Shown in pieces: positions 31,876 through 40,870 of a stretch of 64,000 nt of DNA. The first letter of the stretch is position 1; each line of letters opens with the position of its first letter. Under the pieces are notes generated by a model. It ran no database searches, had not been told where the DNA came from, and saw nothing but the letters and a program-made list of their open reading frames with translations. The stretch comes from Hermatobates lingyangjiaoensis (Eukaryota > Arthropoda > Insecta > Hemiptera > Hermatobatidae): contig JAPFBL010000105.1 of assembly GCA_026182355.1 (NCBI GenBank), forward strand, positions 1,355,001 to 1,419,000, read 5' to 3'. The position numbers and the translations under genes were made by a program.

Positions 31876-34599
31876 GAGTATATAACTTTTGTTTTACATC
31901 TGTTTTATTAAAAAAAAATATTAGTTACTATAAATTATGTACTAAATTGTTCTAATTAAAAATTGCATGGAAATACGAAGAAATTTAATTTGTAGTAACT
32001 ATTAAAGGTGATTTGTTACACTTAACTTAAAAAGTATGGCTATTTGAGATGACGTAATAAAATGGTGGACTAATCTTATAAAAAAATATTCCTAATTAGA
32101 TGCCATTTCGACTGTCTGTTATTGTTGTTCTCACAAACGAGATTTATCTATTCGACTTGTTTAGAAGATTTCAAGTTTATTTCAAATAGAAGGGTGGGGA
32201 CCTCCAGTCATAAATTTTAGCCAAATAGTGCTAGCAGCATTACAATGAGTAATTAATTAAATCATCTATACATGGGTGGGATAATACATTTACTTGTGGT
32301 ACAGCTGAGTGGAAACTACTTCAGATTTTTTCCCCCAGTACATTTTGGGTTATTTATATTTTGAGGTCTCGAGAGCTCATCCACGTTGTCCTGTGACCTC
32401 ACCCTCACTCCGTCTCTCTCTATCGTTCTCTCACCTCTTTGCCTTCGCATGTGGTGTGTGCGTAAGAATTTGTGTTCGTGTGCGTGCATATTCATTACTT
32501 TTGTTGATACGCTACAGGCTAATGACTGATCGTAACTGAAATGTTTTTTCTAAATTTTAGAAAAAAATAAAGTAAAGGAAGATTACTTCACGATTATTCA
32601 TGAAAATACAAAGTCATTTCTTTTTCACTAGTCTACTGATTAATTTACATATTTAAGTTATTATTAGTTTTCTAAATAGTAATATGCTATAGAATTTGTT
32701 GTCTATAAAAAATATATGGTGGTCTACACTTAAGTTTACGTTAAGCAAACTTATGATCAACAATTAACAAACTAATAAATAATCAAGTAGATATTATTTA
32801 TTTCTATATGGTTAAAATTCTTAAGCAGGAAATAGTTTAAATTTGAATAGTTTTTGCTTTTGAAATAATGAGTAAGAATTGGGACTAGAGACTATCCTTA
32901 TATTAGGCATCTTCAATTCTTCTCATAACTTACTTAGTGAGTCTAAAGAAAAAATTGTGTGTGCATGACGGGGTGAATGTTTTGGCATTACATATACTAA
33001 TTAGTGTCAGTAGAATAATTTATTGATAGGTGGTTACTTTCCAAATGGTAACCCACTACAAATCCTGTTTTGCAAACCAAAGGGTGTCTAAAAGACTTGC
33101 AAGGTTTTCACTTACTTTACTTTTATTAGAATAGTGGTCGGCTTTCCCATCGACTTTCCTCTCTAAAGACATTTCTATAGCCGAAACAGAGACAAAGTCA
33201 TAAATCCACTGTGATCTGATAACTTTAAGTATGTTTGAATCCTTTTTCTAAGAGAAATATGAAATTCTTTCCTAATTAACCTATACATCAAGCCTATACA
33301 AGCATGACAAAGGACAAATTTCGACGAAATTTTAATTTATAACTGTCGTATTTTAGAAAAATGGTCTCAAACTCGTCAAAAATGAAATTAAACTCTATTT
33401 ATGAGTTTTAGATTCGATTCGCATCTTCAGCTACGGAAGTGCGATGGCCTTGCAAGACTTCAACCTCCTTTTGGATCCCAAAACGTGTTTACATGCGAGT
33501 GATTTCGTGTTCTGTTACCTTTTAGAAATTATTGATGCTTTGTAAATCAACCATAGATTACAAGTAAGTTATTATTTGTTTGTTATTATTGTATGAAATT
33601 GTAGAGACTACAATTACTTACATTATTTTGTAGTCTAATTAAAATGATGTGCGTCAAATTGCATGAAATTAAAATGAAAAACTAAATCCAAAGTGTATTG
33701 TATTCGAACTGTATTCTTTTGACAAACTAATTGAAATGTTTGACAGTGAAACCTACTATTACTGCCATCTTCTGCAGTGGATGTACAATTACATTTTACT
33801 ATAAAATGTAAATTTATATAGTAAATTTATATTTTATAAATTTACTATATAAATTTATAATTTTTTAAATAATATAAAATGATTCATATCGGGGAAAGAA
33901 TCATATTGTCTGAAGTCAGATGCTCCTTCACTTCACTTAACTGCAGAGCGCCTGTTCTAGTTACGCATCAAATGTTTCATTATTTCTAGACTAGTGCGTA
34001 TTGTATTACTGCCATTGCACGAGATTTTATTCTCAAGTTTGTCGTTTTTAATAATGTAAATCGTGACTTTTCTATTTTAATAATGTTAAATAAAAATTAA
34101 ATGTTTAATAATAATGTTAAAATAGAAAAGCAGTTCCCAAAATAAAAATAACCTTTCTTCATTATGTTAAAAAACCTATACTTGGGTTCCTGTCTATTTG
34201 CTTCAACAATATTTGTAATAATATTACAGATCTTAGATTCTACCTATACGTTTTAAGCAACAAGTTTTCAGAACTTTGCTGTCTACCTTGTTTTATTAAA
34301 AGCTGTGTTTAACCTGCAAAGATATGTCAGCAGTCAAGGTCCAGGAAGCATGGGAGAGATTCTCTCTTTCTCGTTACTGCTTTTTTCTGGGTGTCCATAT
34401 TATTTACCATAAATTTTGTTTATTCATACTAAACTATTTTATATATTCTAGCCTTGTGGTTTTGTCTTCTTCTTTCTTTAGTTATCTCTGTATGTTCTTT
34501 GAGTCATTGTATTATATCATCCTTCTTTCTAAGTCTACATTTTCTTCTCTCACTACGGCATGGGGAGCTATGAGAAAGGGAGACAGTTGAAGGGACTTG
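31876..34599. other. Intergenic spacer
   Basis: AT-rich. Possible 5' scrap of family H at about 32713-32760 (TATATGGTGGTCTACAC...). CT-rich tract at 32395-32440. A/T palindrome TTTATATAGTAAATTTATA...TATAAATTTACTATATAAA at about 33812-33858. No gene recognised. Confidence 0.5.
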
Positions 34600-34893
34600 T
34601 CTCTTAATTTACTTTACCATTGCCTATGTATTTTTAGTTAACTTGGACTGACGTTCATCAAGTTCTCAACATTATTCTTTATGAGACAGGATTCAATAAT
34701 GTTGCGTTAAATAATAGATTTTTCTTGAACTAATACTTTGGCTTATATCAGTAAATAGGATATTTAAATTTACTAGTATGCAGAAATAAAATATCAGTAT
34801 TTTTCTCCTTTTAATACTACGTGTTTTCATCCCTTTACCCGTTAGCTGAAAATACTTTAGCTTGCTGTCTTGACACGGAATAGACTTTATCAC
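34600..34893 (-). pseudogene. PLE GIY-YIG domain relic
   Basis: Minus-strand fragment reading IKSIPCQDSKLKYFQLTGKG, then MKTR, with later pieces NVENLMNVSPS in another frame. It aligns in order with the family E nuclease (YRIPCKDCELAYIGQTGKGMDTR ... NLVNTSPG). The YIG motif is degraded to YFQ and there are frameshifts. It continues the RT-tail fragment at 35284-35517, with family B tails inserted between them. Confidence 0.75.
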
Positions 34894-34921
34894 TGCTCAT
34901 GGAATGCTTGAGTATTGGCAA

Positions 34922-35047
34922 CAATTATATGAGTTGCAGTTTGCTTCTCAACGCCAGTACTTCGTACTTCATCCTGATAACGTTGGATCGAAATATCGAA
35001 GTGAGTTCTGTAGTGATTTTCTCTATTCTTTCCTCTGTGTTAATGTA
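34922..35047 (+). mobile_element. PLE family B tail, tandem unit 1
   Basis: GAGTTGCAGTTTGCTTCTCAACGC...CCTGATAACG...GAAGTGAGTTCTGTAGTG...TGTGTTAATGTATATATATA. It is followed directly by a second unit in the same orientation. Confidence 0.75.
34965..35003 (+). ncRNA. Hammerhead-like fold, family B unit 1
   Basis: UACUUC/GAAGUG outer stem, box CUGAUAA (G8 changed), stem II remnant CG...CG, GAAA, A-UA-U, C at 34997 as predicted cleavage site. Probably inactive. Confidence 0.5.
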
Positions 35048-35052
35048 TATAT

Positions 35053-35167
35053 ATAAGCAGTTTGCTTCTCAACGCAAGTACTTTGCACTTCTTCCCGATG
35101 ACGACGGATGTCGAAATATCGAAGTGAGTTCTGTAGTGTCTTTCTGTGTTCTTTTCTCTGTGTTAAA

Positions 35168-35170
<3 letters not shown>
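35053..35170 (+). mobile_element. PLE family B tail, tandem unit 2
   Basis: Same layout as unit 1 (AGCAGTTTGCTTCTCAACGC ... TGTGTTAAAGCATATATATA), running into (TA)n at 35168-35202. The shift between equivalent positions of the two units is about 123 bp. Confidence 0.75.
35086..35126 (+). ncRNA. Hammerhead-like fold, family B unit 2
   Basis: Stem I CAC(UUC)UUC/GAAGUG is adjacent to the box. The box is CCGAUGA (U4 to C). Next come an extra C, stem II GAC-GGAU-GUC, GAAA, A-UA-U, and C at 35120 before GAAGUG. Apart from the U4 change this is the best family B example. Confidence 0.58.
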
Positions 35171-35208
<38 letters not shown>

Positions 35209-35283
35209 TTCACATAACAGATTAGAACAGCGTACTAATGCCAAGTGCTTTAACAAAATAGAATGCCAACTAGTGCACAATTA

Positions 35284-35517
35284 AAACTGGGTGCGATTAA
35301 TTTAGCAGTAATAGTGGATGGTCGTTACTTCCTTGTCCAAAAACTCCTCACTGTAGACCCTAAAAGCTCTCATAAACATCCTCTTCAACAGAGACTGAAA
35401 GTGATGGAACTTTGCCCTTTTTAGGTGTTCTTTTGAAGTGAGGGGGATAGGTTTGGCGTTTGGTTTTATAGATGGCTCACTCATGTGGCTTCTTATATTC
35501 ATTATTATTCCTCGCAT
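35284..35517 (-). pseudogene. PLE reverse-transcriptase C-terminal relic
   Basis: Minus-strand frame containing EHLKRAKFHHFQSLLKRMFM, then RAFRVYSEEFLDKEVTTIHY. It corresponds to the segment after the RT palm and thumb in PLEs (K-S-FNSLL-RA--VCSEEFL--E---I) and to FAFKICSEPFLEEEIKYIYK in the right arm of the large palindrome. It lies upstream (in element sense) of the nuclease relic at 34600-34893, same strand, so both belong to one old copy split by later family B insertions. Confidence 0.72.
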
Positions 35518-35519
35518 CC

Positions 35520-37480
35520 CACTACGATTAAGAGACTGTTACAGCAATGTCAACCCTACTAATAATATCTGACCCTTCCGAGCGCATATCATTTTTTTCG
35601 AACGTCTAAAAAAATACTTTTTTTAATTTTTTCTTTGCTTTTTGTTTGTTTGTGTCAAACACATTTTGATGTTTTAGAGATAGGACCTCCCATAACCATA
35701 TAAATTATGGACCTACATAAAGCAGGCTACATGAAATGTTTATTTCATTTATCAATTCTACGAGTGTGTTGAATAAATACTTGATGCATCATTTTTTTCA
35801 ATTTAGTTCCCATTTTTGGCACTATTATAATTATGTTTCGGCACTATTTTTTTAGTCATTCTCTCTGTGAGTAAGCTACTAATAAACATAGTTATCGCTA
35901 ATAACTTCTTGATGAAAATAATATGAACGATTTTTTAGATCGTGTCGAGAACAAATAAAACTTCTAGGTGATAAGATATATAAGGAATAGAAGAGCAACA
36001 TTCAGATTGCGATATTTGAAAAATAAATCAGTTTTGTGGAAATCTGAAGACTTATAGATTACGATTACTTATTTAATTCTTTACAAATTGTATTCGAAAC
36101 TGTATTCTCTGTTACGTTATACAAGCCCACAAAATCCTAGTACTAGTCTAAAATTAGCGTTTGTAGTTGTTGCTTACGTATTGGCATTCGGATGTCAGTG
36201 ATGCAGGTCTTCATACCGATTATTTTAGATTAACTGTAGTCGCCTAAAGGTCTGATAATGCTTCATTCGCTTGCGCTCCTCTCCCTTTGTAAAATTGAGA
36301 ATTATAAGTCAGTTAATAGTAATCATTGAAACTTATTCTGTTTTAATTCATTCCTGCAATCATAAAGGCACAGATAACTTTTCTGTCTCATATTAGTGTT
36401 TATTATTTTGTCTTTTATTTAATACGTGAATCCCAATATACTCCCAACTGTTTTGGAATTTAGCGCAGATACTCTACAGTTCAAAAACCAGTATTTCTCC
36501 CTACAGCATGCCAGTATTTTAAAGCAAAAGCTCTGTAAAAGTTATTATTATTATTTATTGTTAACTTGTGCAAAGAGAAGGCTAGCTGTAGGTCCAGAAT
36601 ACTGCCGAGCGTACAAGTGCAAATGAATATATTGAATCAATCTATCAGAGTTAATTATGATACTACACTCAAGTTGTTTTGGACCTATGTCTTACATCTT
36701 GTTTTAGTTTCCAGTTATAATCAAATGTATTACAAACTATAGCAAGTAACAGATGTTTGATTTAACCAGATTGTTATAAATTAGATTATATGATCTATCA
36801 CGTAATTATTTCAAAGAAAACAAATAAAACCTGTTAAACCTGATTCAAGAATCTATTGTTTCTGGATGTAAAACCATTCGATCCAAAGTTATAGTGTTAA
36901 CTATTTTTTATGTTATAACAAAATTAGCAAAGTTGGGTGTGGGTGGTTTTCTATTTAGTTTAAGCTTCATAATGGTGTCGAAACCTTGAGTTTGATTTCA
37001 AAACACCTCACCAATTATAAGCAGTTTATCTTTTTACTACATTAAATTTAAAAAAACCTAGATTTTTTTTTAAAATTTATGGTTTCGGTGAAGAAACAAA
37101 GGAACGATAGCATTTACCTTGACAGCTGACGTGTTCCGGGTACAAAGTTCAAAATTACCAAGCATACGTAAAAAATTCAACGAATTAATAGTTTCTCATT
37201 TGTACCAAAGTTATCACAATTGAATAATCTTAGTTTTTAATAATGTCTGTGATATTATCTGATGTATTCCTTTAGAGAAATGAGAAACTTTTTGGGCGAA
37301 TTTCAAAATGTCATTAATAAAGAAATAAAAGCTGATAATAAGAATTCAATAATTTATTACGTATATTTGTTGATAATCATGTATAAATCCGGACAAAGCA
37401 ATATTAAATAATGCTATAATAAATTATATTACATGATTAATAGAACTGACTGACTTATGTTCTTTTAAGGAGGATGCTGT
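35520..37480. other. Intergenic spacer
   Basis: AT-rich. No gene or repeat recognised. Confidence 0.5.
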
Positions 37481-37489
37481 TATCGTTGA

Positions 37490-37760
37490 TTAGGCTACAG
37501 CGGCCCGTGTGGGCCGCCTATCAGTCGTTCGGTTGGTGCTATGGACCTAATAAATACAGCCTAAGCGATCTCGGGTAATGCAGCTTTTCGTCATCGATAA
37601 TTTGAGAAGCTCTGGAAGCCAAGCAAGGTCCTTGGCACTCTCAAGGTCTGCCACCGCAAGACTTGCCAAGTAGGAGTGGCCACTCGTAATGACCCGTGTG
37701 TGCAGCCACTCATCAGGCCATACGCTAACTCACTTAACTCATCGACTTTCTATACCACCA
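37490..37760. other. GC-rich island with strong hairpin
   Basis: Starts with a perfect 7-bp stem GCGGCCC/GGGCCGC (37500-37517, loop GTGT). About 240 bp of balanced-composition sequence follows. Open frames exist on both strands (for example the minus strand with SHSYLASLAVADLESAKDLA), but none is diagnostic. It may be part of a host exon, an old non-coding RNA or SINE copy, or a transposon end. I do not recognise it. Confidence 0.35.
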
Positions 37761-38159
37761 CCAATAGCTGCACTTTTCTTATAAGTGTCCATCTGATCAG
37801 ATTTACAGTAGATATACCTTCCAGAAATCTTATCCTCATAACGATCAAAAAAGTGTTGTGGCGTTTGAAAATTGATACAAATAAGCAAAAGTTTACTAAT
37901 AGATATACCTTAACAACAAAAATAAAAGTACCAGAAACAAAAAACATCATCGATTGAAGTTGTTTTTCAATACTTTGAAGACTACCGTAAGTATATACAT
38001 AGCGGTACACATATGACATTTGTATTATAAGAATAAGAATACTTGAGGGCAGTGCTTTTGAGATTATGCAGTAAGATTGCTAAGTTCGTGAAAGATTGGT
38101 AAATTAGAAAGGTCTTGATATAAATCCTGATAAAACGGCTCTTATTCCTTTTTAAGAAG

Positions 38160-38665
38160 AATAAAAGTAGGTGTGAAAAACGCTTTTATTAAAAACAATA
38201 AGCTAGAATTATTAAAACTTAAGTAGGAGCACCAATCATGCTGCAATTTAGTAGCAGTAACAAATTTCATGTTACTAAACGTGAGTGCCCCAAAACTGTG
38301 CAACGGGACACGACTCTGAGTTCGTGCTCTGCACAGATATGCTATAGAGGCGGGCATCATGACTGGGTGTAGTATTGGGGAGTCTGTGTGTATACCACGC
38401 ATACCATTGATTCCAAGCCACTATCCGTTTCCGTTGAAACGATTGCAAACTCCCGTCAAAGTCTATTTCGCAATGACGTTAACTAAGTCGCAAGGGGAAA
38501 CTTTATCTAACACAGGAATTTAAATTAGCGAGATCAAGTTTTTCTCACATGGTCAACTGTAGTTTACTTGCTCAAGAGTCAGAGGCTCCACCTGTTTGTT
38601 CGTTCATGAACCTGAAGTACAGACAGATAATGTGGTGTATACAGAGGCATGTGTTGAACACACTG
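38160..38665 (+). pseudogene. Helitron helicase relic (C-terminal end), second family
   Basis: In changing frames: LKVGAPIML near 38218, KLCNGTRL near 38295 (frameshifted), RYAIEAGIMTGCSIGESVCI near 38335-38395, PRIPLIPSHYPFPLKRLQTP near 38398-38457, VKVYFAMTLTKSQGETLS near 38460-38510, and then HGQL-FTCSRVRG and DNVVYTEA near 38550-38650. This is the order of the PIF1-like helicase C terminus in Helitrons. It differs in sequence from the copy at 2-1983, so it is a separate lineage. A stop codon and frameshifts are present, and about 25 nt near 38255 replace the usual RNL-PPK segment. Confidence 0.85.
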
Positions 38666-40152
38666 TACTAATAATAGTTTTTTACTATTCTATAATTTCT
38701 AATAGTATTTTAGAATACCAGGTATAATAGAATTTTTGATTCTGTCAAAGACGGACACGTTTGCTAGTCATATCTAAAACTATTAAATGTGGAAGAAATA
38801 CTACATAATGAACTTTAAATAAGTTGATTTCAAAATAAGATACTTGCTTATATCCAATGACTCAGCATTCTATGTCCTAAATACTAAATACTTGTTGATT
38901 TTGCTGAATGGGTAATTCAACCCTGTGTGTGCTGAACATCATTGGTATAGTTAATAACTCGGCGATGATGTTTGGCCCCGTCCACATCTGTAACACTTAT
39001 AAACGATAAAAGTTATGTAACATGTATAACAAACTGAAATATAATGAAATGATTTTAGAAAAAAATTTGAGCACGCGGTCTATTACTAATTTTACTCTTT
39101 CTAACCCTTATTGGAAACTTTTTCCTTTCTCGTCATTCAAAATTTTAAAAACTGTAAAACTACGAAATTAGCGTTACCATTTTTTTACGTTTTGTTATTC
39201 TTATTAGATTTTGTCTTTTATAAACTATTTTATTTTATTTATTGGCTCTTTATTTCATTTGTAAAATTAAAAATTATAAGTTAATGGTTAGTAAATTCTT
39301 TCCATCTCCTATAATTATTCACTTTCACCTTTATAATTCTATCTCAATACTTCTGTTCAAAAGGCAGAAAGATTATTTTAAATTTTTTTAGCGCTCAATT
39401 TAGTTATGAGTGAATCAAATTACAGGATTTACAATATGCTAAAAATAGTCTCCTTTTGAATTCGTATGTATACCACTGAATTCATAGGGAGACCTTTATT
39501 TATTACTTTGAATTATATTCATTTTTATTTTAACGAATTCCGATTCACTTTAAATTTAGCTTTGACACTACACGATATAAAAACAAAAACTACGTGTACC
39601 AGCATTTCAACAAACTGATAATTTAGTTATTTTTTGATACGGGAAAAGCAAGGTGAAGAATATATATCTTTGTATAACATATTTATGCTAATATATTAAG
39701 GTCCAAAAAATGTTAATGTATAGTCGTTGAGAGGGAGGAATGTGCCCACCACCAGAACACTCTCAGGTCTGATTTAATACATTATGTCATGCATTATGGT
39801 TATATATCAAAACTATTAAAGTTATGAATGGTTAAAGTGCGAATCAAAACTACCTGCATATGAACACAAGTAAAAAACTCAGCGAGAGTAGTGAATACGC
39901 TTTCCGAATTTTATAACCTAAATACTGAGTGATTCACAATAGTAACAATTTAAACTTATTTGTAGAGGAAAGTGACTGAATATTTAAGCAATTGCTAGAA
40001 ATAGCTTTGTTAGATTCTTTTTGCAGTATCTCGGTTTCAAAGGTGTAATATGAAAAAACTGATAATTTTGTTTCACAAAAAAAGACTTATAATACTAATA
40101 ATGACTGTAAAAGAATTAAAGATCTTCCTTTACATTATATTTCAGAAAATAC
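38666..40152. other. Intergenic spacer
   Basis: AT-rich. Nothing recognised. Confidence 0.5.
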
Positions 40153-40200
40153 ATCTACTTTAATAAATGATCAAACCACAATAAGAAAATGGGAAAACAA

Positions 40201-40243
40201 GACTAAGATCTTTCAACCGCAACAAACGGTCCTCGTCAAAGTC
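40201..40243 (-). ncRNA. Hammerhead-like fold, family A (C3 changed)
   Basis: Minus strand: GACU/AGUC stem I, box UUGACGA where CUGACGA is expected, GACC/GGUU stem II, GAAA, AG-AU-CU. The C3-to-U change likely disables it. Confidence 0.5.
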
Positions 40244-40270
40244 AAAAACCCAACTGAGAGTTGGGTTTTT

Positions 40271-40313
40271 GACTCTGACGAGGACCGTTTGTTGTGGTTG
40301 AAAGATCTTAGTC
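40271..40313 (+). ncRNA. Hammerhead-like fold, family A
   Basis: GACU (40271-40274) / AGUC (40310-40313), box CUGACGA (40275-40281), one extra base, stem II GACC/GGUU, GAAA (40300-40303), stem III AG-AU-CU, U before AGUC. An outer UGGG/CCCA pairing across a U-rich internal loop could extend stem I. Confidence 0.6.
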
Positions 40314-40551
40314 TTGTTTTCCCATTTTCTTATTGTGGTTTGATCATTGATTGTTATTTCACGTGTTTATGTGAAATCTTTTTATCTACTTTAATAAACT
40401 AATGAAATTCATATTATTACCTTAACTACCTTCAATATGCAAAAGTATATACAAGCTGTGGGTATGCAGCAATGTCAATTTTACTTAGAAGAAATCATTG
40501 TTGCAGAAATTGAATAAATTAGATAGTAATGGTAAATATAATAAGTTTTAG

Positions 40552-40870
40552 CAGTCGAGTTAGGCAGGGTCTAAAAGGCAATGTACTTGACTTTAGAACG
40601 AAATATTGGAAGTTCGATTCTAGGCTGTGACCCTGTATTTTTCACGTCGGCGATGGTAAATCTTGCCGTGCCGAGTTTGCAGAGCTCCTCGGTGATGTCA
40701 GACTCTTCGAGGTGATTTCTGCACTAAACTCGTTTAAGGTGAATTTCGGCCTTTCGGTGAAGAATCAAATGAGTGCTAAATAACATGCGGCGTCACTTTC
40801 CACCACTATAGTCGCGAAGGCCTAAAGGGCGAGCGTTCAAAACTAAATCAGTGATTAAGAGTAGTAACAC
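40552..40870 (+). mobile_element. Probable tRNA-derived SINE
   Basis: Begins with a tRNA-like head: an A-box-like GAGTTAGGCAGGG near 40558, and about 45 nt later the B-box-like GGAAGTTCGATTCTAGG near 40609-40625. A body of about 240 bp with higher GC follows (CGTCGGCGATGGTAAATCTTGCC ... GGCCTAAAGGGCGAGCGTTCA). The spacing fits internal RNA polymerase III promoter boxes. The family is not identified and the ends are approximate. Confidence 0.5.

Larger units (their letters stand above)
40168..40383. mobile_element. PLE family A head-to-head insertion with 15-bp TSD
   Basis: Minus-oriented arm 40168-40255 and plus-oriented arm 40259-40383 meet at AACCCAACT-GAG-AGTTGGGTT. The 15-mer ATCTACTTTAATAAA occurs immediately left (40153-40167) and immediately right (40384-40398), a perfect target-site duplication. 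The left arm stops at TGATCA. The right arm continues through the full tail (CACGTGTTTATGTGAAATCTTTTT). Confidence 0.9.

Noticed and set aside
33812..33858. A/T-only palindrome as an origin or regulatory site
   Set aside because: Explained by simple low-complexity TTTATA/TATAAA sequence. Nothing supports a function.
34899..35280. Open frames on both strands rich in repeated IY residues
   Set aside because: They arise from translating (TA)n and the tandem family B tails, not from a gene.
37600..37720. GPCR-like SLAVADL string on the minus strand
   Set aside because: The residues that follow are polar, not a membrane helix, and no other receptor motif is near. Chance match.
38142..38402. Minus-strand open frame of 86 codons
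   Set aside because: Antisense shadow of the Helitron helicase C-terminal relic on the plus strand.
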